Below are positions 14,911-22,725 of a stretch of 27,272 nucleotides of DNA, piece by piece; position 1 is the first letter of the stretch; each line of letters starts with the position of its first letter. Made by a program: the position numbers and the translations under genes. Below the pieces are notes generated by a model. It was not told the origin of the DNA and searched no databases. It saw nothing but the letters and a program-made list of their open reading frames with translations. The DNA is from an uncultured bacterium. GTDB lineage: Bacteria > Bacillota > Clostridia > Lachnospirales > Lachnospiraceae. Location of the stretch: contig CALBJL010000040.1 in NCBI GenBank assembly GCA_937893485.1, positions 1 to 27,272 on the forward strand, given 5' to 3'.

Positions 14911-15327
14911 CTACGGATTGACAGATGCGTCCAGCATTTCACTCATTTCTTTGCCGGCTGCTTCCTTTGCCTGCTCGGAAATATGATCTGAATCCTTTTT
15001 TGTAAATTTGTCCACAAAATCGGGTACCATATCCAGAATCTTCGTGATGCTGTCCTGATTCTTGACATTCACAAGTCTGGTTGAGCCGTTCTGGATCACC
15101 AGTACCGCAGACGGCTGAATGCGTCCGCCCATACCGCCTCCTGCATTATTTGAGCCGTTCTTGGCAAATGCGCCTGCGCCCACGCCAAAGCTCACATCCA
15201 CGAGCGGTAAAATGATCGTCTCTCCGATATGGATTGCATCTCCGACCACCGTCTTTGATGAAATAAAGCTGTCCATCCCCTTAAACAGGGATTCTACCGT
15301 CGAACGAAAGCTGCTGTTTTCTGCCAT
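14911..15327 (-). CDS. YtfJ/GerW family sporulation protein
   Basis: In B. subtilis the family member GerW (YtfJ) is made during sporulation and is required for normal spore germination, notably the L-alanine response. The 138-residue protein shows the family core GDAIHIGETIILPLVDVSFGVGAG split around residues 29-52, a glycine-rich GGGMGGRI turn, and PSAVLVIQNGSTRLVNV. Its ATG at 15327 has AGGAGG upstream and lies 5 bases after the DUF2953 stop. The pair DUF2953-ytfJ is common in Clostridia and suggests a shared sporulation role, which is inference. Confidence 0.9.
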   Translation of the reverse strand: MAENSSFRSTVESLFKGMDSFISSKTVVGDAIHIGETIILPLVDVSFGVGAGAFAKNGSNNAGGGMGGRIQPSAVLVIQNGSTRLVNVKNQDSITKILDMVPDFVDKFTKKDSDHISEQAKEAAGKEMSEMLDASVNP

Positions 15328-15332
15328 AATAG

Positions 15333-16193
15333 TTACCTCCTGAGTTTTTTTATGATTCTTCGAATATCTCTGTCAAAGAGTAATCGTAAACCTGCAGCGA
15401 CTACGTGGACAATACGCACATGTCCGCGCACATCCATCCAGCCTCTGATATATAGCTCTTCTGTTACAAAATCCGGTGTGATCCGGCATTTTTTTCCATA
15501 GACAAACGGACAGACACTCAGCGCCGCCGTCGCATAGCCGGTGTTCGCGGGATCGCCCAGCGAAAACGATACATCCGCCATAATGCGCCGCGGTCCGATG
15601 TGGCGAAGCAGTTTTTTGACCTCGCGCAGCAGATGTAAAACCGCACGTCGGTTGCCCTCATCCGTCAGTTCTGTACGGATGCGCTTCATGGTATCCCTGA
15701 CACCCTCCGAGAACTTCTTCTCCTGCTTCTTTTCGGATGGCTGCGCCGTTTCAGTCTCTTTTTTTGCTGAATTTTGATCTGTATTTTTATCTGAACTTGT
15801 ATCTGAATTATCTGTATTTTCTGTATCCGTACCGGCGTGCTGCGGCTGTGCGGCTGATTCCTCCTGCGCCGCCTGCTGTGCTGCCGTTTCCGGCTCCTTT
15901 GATACTCCGGGTGATTCCTGCGGTGCCGCTGTCACTTCCGATGGCTCTGCTGTTTCCGCCGCCTCTGTGGTATCCCCTGCTTTTGCCTTTTTGCTTTTAC
16001 GTGGAAATACCTGTATGCCGAACACCTTTACCTTACAGCAGATGACCGGATCATCCTCTGGACTGCCGTTCACCCACACACGGTACGGAACCGGCACAAA
16101 CAAGACCAGACAGACCACGGCAAGCAGCAGACCGAGTATTGCGAGCAGCAGCCAGCCGATCACCTTCAGGATCATTAACAGGATTCCTAGCAT
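15333..16193 (-). CDS. DUF2953 domain membrane protein
   Basis: A 286-residue protein with a strong N-terminal membrane helix (residues 4-30), then VPYRVWVNG and KVFGIQVFP, which begin the conserved domain. A long low-complexity linker follows, rich in Glu, Ala, Thr, Ser and Gln (about residues 72-160). The C-terminal part has the DUF2953 look: PRRIMADVSFSLGDPANTGY and a terminal DIRRIIKKLRR. Related proteins lie beside ytfJ in Clostridia, and the B. subtilis counterpart is the uncharacterised YtfI. The molecular function is unknown. The start overlaps the preceding gene by 7 bases (ATGCTAG). Confidence 0.82.
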   Translation of the reverse strand: MLGILLMILKVIGWLLLAILGLLLAVVCLVLFVPVPYRVWVNGSPEDDPVICCKVKVFGIQVFPRKSKKAKAGDTTEAAETAEPSEVTAAPQESPGVSKEPETAAQQAAQEESAAQPQHAGTDTENTDNSDTSSDKNTDQNSAKKETETAQPSEKKQEKKFSEGVRDTMKRIRTELTDEGNRRAVLHLLREVKKLLRHIGPRRIMADVSFSLGDPANTGYATAALSVCPFVYGKKCRITPDFVTEELYIRGWMDVRGHVRIVHVVAAGLRLLFDRDIRRIIKKLRR

Positions 16194-16534
16194 TGCAGAC
16201 CATCCTCTCTGCTGTCCGGTCGGTGTCTCACGACAAATTCGCGCAATTTAAAATTGCCCTGTGCCGTGTAGATGCTGCTGACGATCGTCCCTGCTAACAG
16301 CACGGCCTCGTCATAATCTCCGGCAATACCGATCACATACAGCCCCTTTTTCGGATAATAGCGCTGTCTCAGCACCTTCGTTGATATAATATCGATCAGA
16401 TTATCCGGATTGCTGGAAAGCGTCAGAAGATACGCATTGCAAAAAAAGCTCCGTTTTCTGCCCCCACGGATGATTCGTTTCTTTTTCCGGTCAGAGATGC
16501 TCCCGCCGACAAACAGATCATCATACCATATCAT
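16187..16534 (-). CDS. Hypothetical protein of 115 residues
   Basis: I do not recognise the family. The protein is soluble in appearance. A basic segment (SDRKKKRIIRGGRKR, about residues 14-28) is followed by an alternating hydrophobic/polar region: NAYLLTLSSNPDNLIDII, KGLYVIGIAGDYDEAVLLAG, and KLREFVVRH. It is a believable gene because its codon pattern matches its neighbours and it overlaps the DUF2953 start by 7 bases. A TATG start lies after an AT-rich stretch without a clear Shine-Dalgarno sequence, although GGAG occurs about 15 bases upstream. It probably belongs to the DUF2953-ytfJ group of the cluster. Confidence 0.7.
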   Translation of the reverse strand: MIWYDDLFVGGSISDRKKKRIIRGGRKRSFFCNAYLLTLSSNPDNLIDIISTKVLRQRYYPKKGLYVIGIAGDYDEAVLLAGTIVSSIYTAQGNFKLREFVVRHRPDSREDGLQC

Positions 16535-16579
16535 ATATTATCCTCATTCTCCGTAACTATTCAACACGGTTCTCATTTT

Positions 16580-17032
16580 CTACCAGTATTTATGGCTGCC
16601 CCACAGATTGCTTTTTTTCAGATCCAGATACTCGTTGTATGCCTTTTCCAAAATCTGCTTCTCATTGTTGAATTTTAAAAGATGATACGCTTCGTGATAT
16701 TTGTAATATCCGGAATCCACGAAATATTCCTCACGTTGTGGTTTACTGTAATAGCTGTCGCCCATCATCAGATACCAGTGCACTTCCTTTTGCACGACAT
16801 CCTCCGGAACGTTAAAAGTATACTGGCTCTTTCCGATGTATTTGATAATGGCAGCTTCCACACCGGCTTCTTCTTTCACTTCCCGTGCCGCAGTTTCTTT
16901 GTATTCCTCACCATTCTCAACGGTTCCCTTCGGCAGTACCCATCCCTCGTACTTATTCCGATAGTTCTTGTAAAGTAACAGTATCTTTCCACGAAATATT
17001 ACCACACCACCACAACTGGTCGCCTCGATCAT
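16580..17032 (-). CDS. Nudix hydrolase
   Basis: A 150-residue enzyme of the Nudix family, which splits nucleoside diphosphates linked to another moiety. The Nudix box is complete: G36-x5-E42-x7-R50-E-V-x-E-E-x-G57-V, visible as REVKEEAGV. It is preceded by the usual LLLYKNYRNKYEGWVLPKG. The substrate cannot be read from the sequence; WVLPKGTVENGE resembles the Ap4A/diphosphoinositol-type group only loosely. It has its own near-perfect promoter inside the end of the upstream PBP gene, and an AGGAGG ribosome binding site, so it may be expressed independently of the cell-wall genes. Confidence 0.9.
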   Translation of the reverse strand: MIEATSCGGVVIFRGKILLLYKNYRNKYEGWVLPKGTVENGEEYKETAAREVKEEAGVEAAIIKYIGKSQYTFNVPEDVVQKEVHWYLMMGDSYYSKPQREEYFVDSGYYKYHEAYHLLKFNNEKQILEKAYNEYLDLKKSNLWGSHKYW

Positions 17033-17076
17033 TGCAATACCTCCTGATGTGGTTTATAAATCTAAAATCACCTAAC

Positions 17077-17105
17077 AGTATACTATTATTTGAAGTAGGT
17101 GTCAA
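17077..17105 (-). promoter_or_regulatory. Near-consensus sigma-A promoter for the Nudix gene
   Basis: On the minus strand, TTGACA (17105-17100) is followed after exactly 17 bases by TATACT (17082-17077). It overlaps the last codons of the PBP gene and lies 45 bases before the Nudix ATG. It divides the long cluster into at least two transcription units. Confidence 0.75.
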
Positions 17106-18561
17106 ACACAGTCTTTGCAATCGGTACTGCAACCGTACCCCCGTTTCCGGCTCCCTCGACCACGACTGCGATCGCAATCGACTGCCTGCCCTTGGCGCGC
17201 GCATATCCGGCAAACCACGCATGGCTTTCGCCCTTTGTCGTCCCGTATTCCGCCGATCCGGTCTTGCCGGCAGCGTTGTACGCATCGGACTGCAGCGCGG
17301 ATGCCGTACCGTCTGTCACGACCGCACGCATCATGCCGCGCAGAATTTTTGCCTCCTTTTGCTTCATGAGCTGACCGTATGCGGACGGATCATACTGTTC
17401 GATCACTTTTCCATCCGAATTCTCCACACGGTCTGCCACATAAGGGTTCATCAGTGTTCCGTCATTTTCAATGGCAGATACGATCAGTGCCATATGAAGC
17501 GGGCTGACAAGTGTCGTACCCTGTCCGATCGCCGTCGCCATGACTTCGCTGTCCGCCGCATCCGGCTTTAACGAAAAACGGCTCTTGCTACTCGCAATCC
17601 GGATCGGCAGATCCTGATTAAATAACAGATCCTCGCTGGTCGATGCGTATTTTTTCAGATTCAGCGACAATCCGATATTGGCAAACGAGCTATTGCAGGA
17701 TTTCTCCAGCGAAGTTTTCAGATCTACGGTTCCGTGTACCGAGCCGCCAAAACAGTGCAGCGTATAATTGTCCACCGTGATACTGCCGTTACAGTCATAG
17801 CTGTACGACTTGTAATCATTCGGATGCTCCCTGATGTATTCGAGTGCCGTCACCAGCTTGAACGTAGATCCCGGCGGGTAAAGTCCCTGTGTCGCACGGT
17901 TTAACAGCACGGAATTTTCATCATCGTTTGCGAGTATCGCATTCCAGTCCGTGACGATCGTATTCGGGTCGAAATCCGGTCTGGACACCATCGCCAGTAT
18001 CTTTCCGGTTGCAGGTTCTAACACAACGACCGCCCCTTTCCGGTCGCCCAACGCCTCATAAGCCACCGCCTGCAGCTCATGGTTGAGCGTCGTGACGAGT
18101 GTATCACCCGTATTTTTTTTGCCCTCCATCTCATTCATTACACGCTCTAAAATAAACGCATGTGACCGCAGCAGCTCAAAATTGTAACCCGACTCAAGTC
18201 CTGCCTTGCCGTTGTCCGCATAGCCGACAACATGCGCATATTTTCTGCCCTGCGGATAGACACGTGTCTCTTTGCCGTCCGCATCCACACGCGTCTGCGC
18301 GAGCACTGTCCCGTCATCCGCCACGATCGAGCCGCGGATCACACGCTCCGCAAAGCTGTCAAGTCTCGTATTATAAGGATTGTTGATGAACTGCTCACTG
18401 CGCGCGACCTGAAAATAGGTAAAATAAGCGATCATCGCCAGAAAGATGCCGATAAAAAAGTACGCAATGACCGCAAATTCACGATTGGAATCCCTGCGTT
18501 TTCTGTGAACGATCTCATTCTGATACAGATTTTCGTCTGCGGATGTTTTCTTTTTCTTCAT
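17086..18561 (-). CDS. Class B penicillin-binding protein (peptidoglycan transpeptidase)
   Basis: A 491-residue, single-pass membrane D,D-transpeptidase that cross-links peptidoglycan. A basic cytoplasmic tail precedes the transmembrane helix (about residues 29-51). The dimerisation region has the typical RGSIVADDGTVLAQT. The catalytic motifs are complete: S232-T-F-K235 (SxxK), S288-C-N290 (SxN) and K433-T-G-S436. It resembles the PbpA/FtsI group rather than the long PBP2 type. The adjacent SEDS glycosyltransferase overlaps it by 47 bases, so the two very likely work as a polymerase-transpeptidase pair in elongation, division or sporulation. Which of these applies cannot be read from the sequence. 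Confidence 0.92.
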   Translation of the reverse strand: MKKKKTSADENLYQNEIVHRKRRDSNREFAVIAYFFIGIFLAMIAYFTYFQVARSEQFINNPYNTRLDSFAERVIRGSIVADDGTVLAQTRVDADGKETRVYPQGRKYAHVVGYADNGKAGLESGYNFELLRSHAFILERVMNEMEGKKNTGDTLVTTLNHELQAVAYEALGDRKGAVVVLEPATGKILAMVSRPDFDPNTIVTDWNAILANDDENSVLLNRATQGLYPPGSTFKLVTALEYIREHPNDYKSYSYDCNGSITVDNYTLHCFGGSVHGTVDLKTSLEKSCNSSFANIGLSLNLKKYASTSEDLLFNQDLPIRIASSKSRFSLKPDAADSEVMATAIGQGTTLVSPLHMALIVSAIENDGTLMNPYVADRVENSDGKVIEQYDPSAYGQLMKQKEAKILRGMMRAVVTDGTASALQSDAYNAAGKTGSAEYGTTKGESHAWFAGYARAKGRQSIAIAVVVEGAGNGGTVAVPIAKTVFDTYFK

Positions 18562-19870
18562 CTACGCTCTCATCCTCTCTGATGATATATAATCCCTGAA
18601 TAACTGCAAATATAATAAATGTCGATAACAGTGAGCTGCCTCCGTAGCTCACAAGCGGCAATGTAACTCCGGTTGACGGTATAAATTTGATGACACCGCC
18701 AATCGTCAAAAACACCTGAAAACCATAGGTTGTGCCGAGTCCGAGCGCGATCAGCTTGTAAAACCGCTCATGGATCTGCATTGCAATGTTTAAAAACATC
18801 AGATAACAGCAGGCGCACACCAGTATCACACAGATCGCAAAGATGCCGCCCATCTCCTCGGAGATCGCCGCAAATACAAAATCCTCATCCGCAACCGGAA
18901 TCTTTGCCGGCATCCCCTGAAACAGTCCCAGTCCGAACCACCCTCCGGTTCCGATCGCAAACAGCGACTGTGAGACCTGATAGCCCTCACGGTCAATGAC
19001 CGCCAGCGGATCCTTCCATGCGACCACACGTGTCCGCACGTGCGAAAACAGCTTGTAGGCGACGACCGCCGCCAGCGAGCCCGCGCCCAGACCAAGTCCC
19101 AGATACCGGGCATCCTTCGTCGCAACATACAACATGACCAGATACGTCACAAAAAAGATAGAGGCGCTGCCCAGATCCTTTGATAAAACCAAAATAACCA
19201 CATGCAGGGCAGCCAGCACCGTCGTGATAACAACCTGTTTAAACTCTGTCGAGTGGTAAAGCATCGACGCAGCGAAAAACACAAACAGGATCTTGATAAA
19301 CTCCGAGGGCTGCAAACTGACTGAGCCGAAGGTAAAGGACAGCTTTGCGCCGTAATCGGTTCTTCCCGCTACCGCGACCAGTGCAAGCAGTGCGATTCCG
19401 ATGCCCGCATAGAGATACGGCAGCTTGTGCAGAAAATGAATGTGCCGGATAAAAAACGGTACGAGCAGCGTGATGACCGTCGCGGCAACCGCCAGTGTGA
19501 ACTGACGGATTGCTTTCGCCTCATCGAGTCTCGTCAATATGATAAAACCGATCACCAGCAGCATACACATATGGTTCGTGACCAGCCGTGCCGCTTTTTT
19601 ATACAAAAACCGGTAGATCAGCTGGATGGCACAGATTAAGAGCACCTGCATGACATAAAATCCCAGCATCTGCACCTCTCCGGTCGCCGCAAAGATAACC
19701 AGATACGCATCCAGATGGATCAAAAACAGGAAAAATAACTGTCTGCGCAAAACCGGCTGCATCCGTTTGGGCGAATCCGACTTTTTCAATGCCGAAAAGC
19801 TCTCATAGGTGTAACAGGCAAACAGTATCATCATCAGATATTTCGATACTTCGGTAATGATTGTAACCAT
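18515..19870 (-). CDS. FtsW/RodA/SpoVE (SEDS) family glycosyltransferase
   Basis: SEDS proteins polymerise lipid II into glycan strands in the membrane, together with a class B PBP. The 451-residue chain has about ten hydrophobic helices. It carries the family blocks VSLQPSEFIKI (about 184-194), LSKDLGSASIFF (about 229-240, with the probably catalytic Asp232) and STGVTLPLVSYGGSSLL near the C-terminus. An N-terminal extension of roughly 100 residues with extra hydrophobic segments makes it longer than typical FtsW. The acidic/basic tail ends in RRRKSVSE. Whether it acts as FtsW, RodA or SpoVE cannot be decided from the sequence alone. The C-terminal coding region overlaps the PBP start in another frame. 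Confidence 0.93.
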   Translation of the reverse strand: MVTIITEVSKYLMMILFACYTYESFSALKKSDSPKRMQPVLRRQLFFLFLIHLDAYLVIFAATGEVQMLGFYVMQVLLICAIQLIYRFLYKKAARLVTNHMCMLLVIGFIILTRLDEAKAIRQFTLAVAATVITLLVPFFIRHIHFLHKLPYLYAGIGIALLALVAVAGRTDYGAKLSFTFGSVSLQPSEFIKILFVFFAASMLYHSTEFKQVVITTVLAALHVVILVLSKDLGSASIFFVTYLVMLYVATKDARYLGLGLGAGSLAAVVAYKLFSHVRTRVVAWKDPLAVIDREGYQVSQSLFAIGTGGWFGLGLFQGMPAKIPVADEDFVFAAISEEMGGIFAICVILVCACCYLMFLNIAMQIHERFYKLIALGLGTTYGFQVFLTIGGVIKFIPSTGVTLPLVSYGGSSLLSTFIIFAVIQGLYIIREDESVDEEKENIRRRKSVSE

Positions 19871-19888
19871 AGTTTTTATTCCTACCTC

Positions 19889-22111
19889 TTATTCTACCCC
19901 TCGTTTAAAATGTCCGCGTGTAGATTCTCCGTCAAACAGCGGTGTCCCCGGTGTCCTGCCAAGCACATACTGTTCATAGGCAGCGAGAACCGCCTGCGTT
20001 TGAGCTGCATCCTCCACGGTAAAATCCATGCGCAGCAGCTCGGGTGCGATCCGCATGACCTGAGCAAACGAAGCGGGCTCATATAGGACAGTCGGGAGCG
20101 CATTATAAATCACATTGCAGCAGACACTGCAATAATTTCTGACCGGAAGCTCCTTTCCGCAGCGGTCGGTCAGAAACAGTGTTTTGTCCGTCCCATCACA
20201 GCCATGCATCGTGCGGTTGACACACTGGCTGCTCACCATAAACGGTGCATGTCCGTAAATGACCAGACAACTGCCGGTCTGCGGCAGTCTGCGCAGCTCA
20301 TTCGCATGGAGCTCTAACGGCAGCGTATGGAAACGGTATCCCTTGTCTGCAAAAAATGCACAAGCACGGTCAGAAAATGTATACAACGGGCTATCGAGCC
20401 ATATCTGAGCCTCCGGAACTCCCATTCGCTGCAAAAATCCGAGTGTATCATATGTTTTTGCAAGAAATCCTTCAAGTCGATTATTCTCTTGCATAATTTT
20501 TATGCAATTCCACTGTGATTCATAGAAATCGGCGGTGTCATCACGCAGCACCGACGGCATTGCAAGCAGCAGACGCTTTTGGCGCTGTCCGCATAATTGT
20601 CCCGCCTGCGCGATCCGTGTGCCGAAATCCGCACGGTCAATCGCCTGCAGCTGGAGCGCTGCGGTCTGGATATAGTCCTTTTCTATGCAAATGCAAAACT
20701 GCTCCCACGTATCACAGACTGCAAGCACCGCCTGCGTATCCGTGGTATTTTCTGCTGTGGGATGCTCCTTACATTGTAACGACTGCTCGGAACGGATGTC
20801 TTCAAGGCGCTGCGCGGGTCTGCTCCTGCGCCACCCGTCCGTGAGCGCCTGCCGGAGCTGTCCGATCGCATTCCTGCGGACCGTCTTTAAAAACTGCTTC
20901 GGAATAAAACAGTTCTCATCCATCCGTATCTCTAACTGTGCAAATGCATAACCGGTATCTCCGGTCTGCCGCAACACTTTCTCAACATCCTCCGCGCGTG
21001 CCGGTGACTGCTTCGCCGTCTGGATCTCCCCTGCCTCTGCACAGACGGTCTGTCCGCCCATGGGATCGATGACTGTCAGACGGACGGGCGCACCGATCCT
21101 GCACTCACACAATCCGTAAAGTGCACGCTGCGCGTCCTGATACTGCAACGTCTCATGCTGTTGTGCGGAGGTGTGCTTTGGTGAGTACAGGCTGATCATC
21201 GCCCTTCCCTTTTCGCCGCGCAGATATCCTGCGGTAAACCCGCTGCGGTTTCCGAGATCTAAGAGCAGCCTGCGATCACTTTCTGACACCGCGTAATCGC
21301 CCCCTGCCTCGAGCAGATCGAGATATTTCCGGTAAACAGCCGTGACTCCTGCCGCATAATTCGTCTGCTTCATCCTGCCCTCGATCTTAAGCGAGCAGAC
21401 ACCCGCATCTGCCAGCTCCGGCAGCAGATCGACTGCGCACAAATCCTTCGGGCTGAGCGGGTACAATTCCCTGCCGCCGTCCAACGACCGCCCCTGTTCC
21501 CGCACACCGTAAGGCAGGCGGCACGGCTGTGCACACCGCCCACGATTGCCGCTCCTGCCGCCGAGCATACTGCTGAACAGGCATTGTCCCGAATAACAGT
21601 AACAGATTGCGCCGTGTACAAAGCACTCGAGCGGCACATCGACATTCCCGTGGATGCGCCGGATCTCAGCCAGTGACAGCTCACGCGCCAGTACGATCCG
21701 GTCTGCGCCCTCCTGCGCCCAGAACCGTGCGCCATCAGTACCCGCAATCGACATCTGCGTGCTCGCATGCAGCTCCATTCCGGGAAACTGCTGTCTGATA
21801 AAAGCAAACACACCCGCATCCTGCACGATCACCGCATCCAGTCCCTGCTCATAGTAAGGCAGCAGATACTCGTAAAGCTGCTCTTCCAGCTCATTTGTCT
21901 TTAACAGCGTATTGACGGTCAGATGCAGTTTTTTCCCCTGCAAATGCAATTCATCGATCGCCTGCAAAAGCTCCTCCTGTGTGAAATTTTTCGCATAGGC
22001 ACGCGCCCCAAACTGGGCACCGCCGACATATACCGCATCCGCACCTGCCGCACATACCGAACGCAGTGTCTCCATTGATCCTGCCGGTGCCAACAGCTCC
22101 ATTTTTTTCAT
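19889..22111 (-). CDS. U32 family peptidase-like protein, long RlhA-like form
   Basis: Members of the U32 family, despite the name, include the RNA hydroxylation factors RlhA (23S rRNA C2501) and TrhP/TrhO-type (tRNA U34) proteins. The N-terminal barrel is typical: MELLAPAGSMETLRSV, ADAVYVGGAQFGAR, and LHASTQMSIAG. The cysteine-rich U32 signature CYCYSGQCLFSSMLGGRSG, followed by NRGRCAQPCRLPY, lies at about residues 166-200. The length of 740 residues, with a second half bearing further cysteines, fits the long form with a C-terminal extension such as RlhA. The exact substrate is uncertain. The start at 22111 has AGGAG 8 bases upstream; the TTG at 22132 is less likely. Confidence 0.9.
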   Translation of the reverse strand: MKKMELLAPAGSMETLRSVCAAGADAVYVGGAQFGARAYAKNFTQEELLQAIDELHLQGKKLHLTVNTLLKTNELEEQLYEYLLPYYEQGLDAVIVQDAGVFAFIRQQFPGMELHASTQMSIAGTDGARFWAQEGADRIVLARELSLAEIRRIHGNVDVPLECFVHGAICYCYSGQCLFSSMLGGRSGNRGRCAQPCRLPYGVREQGRSLDGGRELYPLSPKDLCAVDLLPELADAGVCSLKIEGRMKQTNYAAGVTAVYRKYLDLLEAGGDYAVSESDRRLLLDLGNRSGFTAGYLRGEKGRAMISLYSPKHTSAQQHETLQYQDAQRALYGLCECRIGAPVRLTVIDPMGGQTVCAEAGEIQTAKQSPARAEDVEKVLRQTGDTGYAFAQLEIRMDENCFIPKQFLKTVRRNAIGQLRQALTDGWRRSRPAQRLEDIRSEQSLQCKEHPTAENTTDTQAVLAVCDTWEQFCICIEKDYIQTAALQLQAIDRADFGTRIAQAGQLCGQRQKRLLLAMPSVLRDDTADFYESQWNCIKIMQENNRLEGFLAKTYDTLGFLQRMGVPEAQIWLDSPLYTFSDRACAFFADKGYRFHTLPLELHANELRRLPQTGSCLVIYGHAPFMVSSQCVNRTMHGCDGTDKTLFLTDRCGKELPVRNYCSVCCNVIYNALPTVLYEPASFAQVMRIAPELLRMDFTVEDAAQTQAVLAAYEQYVLGRTPGTPLFDGESTRGHFKRGVE

Positions 22112-22136
22112 TTTTTCGACTCCTGTAAACAAAATG

Positions 22137-22163
22137 CTCCGCGTGGATCAGCTCCCCGCGGAG
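22137..22163 (-). terminator. Hairpin between zapA and the U32 gene
   Basis: CTCCGCG (22137-22143) and CGCGGAG (22157-22163) form a perfect 7-base-pair stem around a 13-base loop. On the minus strand the stem is followed by CATTTTGTTT, a poor U-tract. It may be a weak terminator or attenuator after zapA. The U32 ribosome binding site follows at once. Confidence 0.45.
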
Positions 22164-22174
22164 TATACAACTGT

Positions 22175-22648
22175 CTATTTCAAAAGAACTTCTTCCAGAT
22201 CCGCACTCAGACTCTCGTTTTTCTGCGTCAGCTCGCGCTTTTCTTTCTCCAGTTCCTCTACCTGTCCCTGCATCTGCTCATTATGCTGCTTGACAAGCTC
22301 CAGCTTCGCATTGGCTTCTGCAATCTTTGTGTTCGCATCGTCCAGCTGCATCTGCGCATCGACCAGCTGGTGTTTCAGATCAAAGATCTCCTTTTCCAGA
22401 TCTGAAAACTTCTCGGATGAAGTGCCCGCCTGTTCCTTTGCCTTAAAGTAATCATCCGCCAGATTCAGGTTTAACATCAGATTTTTCATATCCTGAGGAA
22501 TACGCTTATAGGAATCCTGCTGATTCATCTCCGTGATTTTCTGATTGATATATGCAGCAACACGCTGTAAGTAATCTTCTTCCTCAAATCCGCTCAGATT
22601 GTATTCTTTCTTGTCGATCACTACGACCGTGCTCTTTTTTGTTCCCAT
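22175..22648 (-). CDS. zapA: Cell division protein ZapA
   Basis: ZapA binds FtsZ and promotes bundling of the Z-ring at mid-cell. The N-terminal ZapA domain is visible (STVVVIDKKEYNLSGFEEED, then YLQRVAAYINQKITEM). It is followed by a long Gln/Glu/Lys-rich coiled coil (about residues 70-150), longer than in the approximately 85-110-residue short forms. The start at 22648 (157 residues) has GGAGG 7 bases upstream; the double ATG at 22669/22666 would place the Shine-Dalgarno sequence inside the gene. A good promoter lies just upstream, so zapA can be transcribed apart from ruvAB. Confidence 0.9.
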   Translation of the reverse strand: MGTKKSTVVVIDKKEYNLSGFEEEDYLQRVAAYINQKITEMNQQDSYKRIPQDMKNLMLNLNLADDYFKAKEQAGTSSEKFSDLEKEIFDLKHQLVDAQMQLDDANTKIAEANAKLELVKQHNEQMQGQVEELEKEKRELTQKNESLSADLEEVLLK

Positions 22649-22681
22649 ATGTTTTCCTCCAGCCATCATAAACTACTTGCA

Positions 22682-22710
22682 AGTATACCTGTTTTCTGTT
22701 CAAAAATCAA
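22682..22710 (-). promoter_or_regulatory. Sigma-A-type promoter for zapA
   Basis: On the minus strand, TTGATT (22710-22705) is followed after 17 bases by TATACT (22687-22682), about 34 bases before the zapA ATG. A short GGGTA/TGCCC hairpin immediately after ruvB (about 22714-22730) could weakly end the upstream transcript. Confidence 0.65.
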
Positions 22711-22725
22711 CCGGGCACCGATACC

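Noticed and set aside
16535..16560. TTGAAT / TAATAT as a promoter of the 115-residue gene
   Set aside because: The -10 would overlap the start codon; no room for a leader and the spacing is 18. Not convincing without start-site data.
22688..22705. GAAC in the zapA promoter spacer as a LexA half-site
   Set aside because: The partner GTT(C) is missing at the required distance, so it is a chance half-site.
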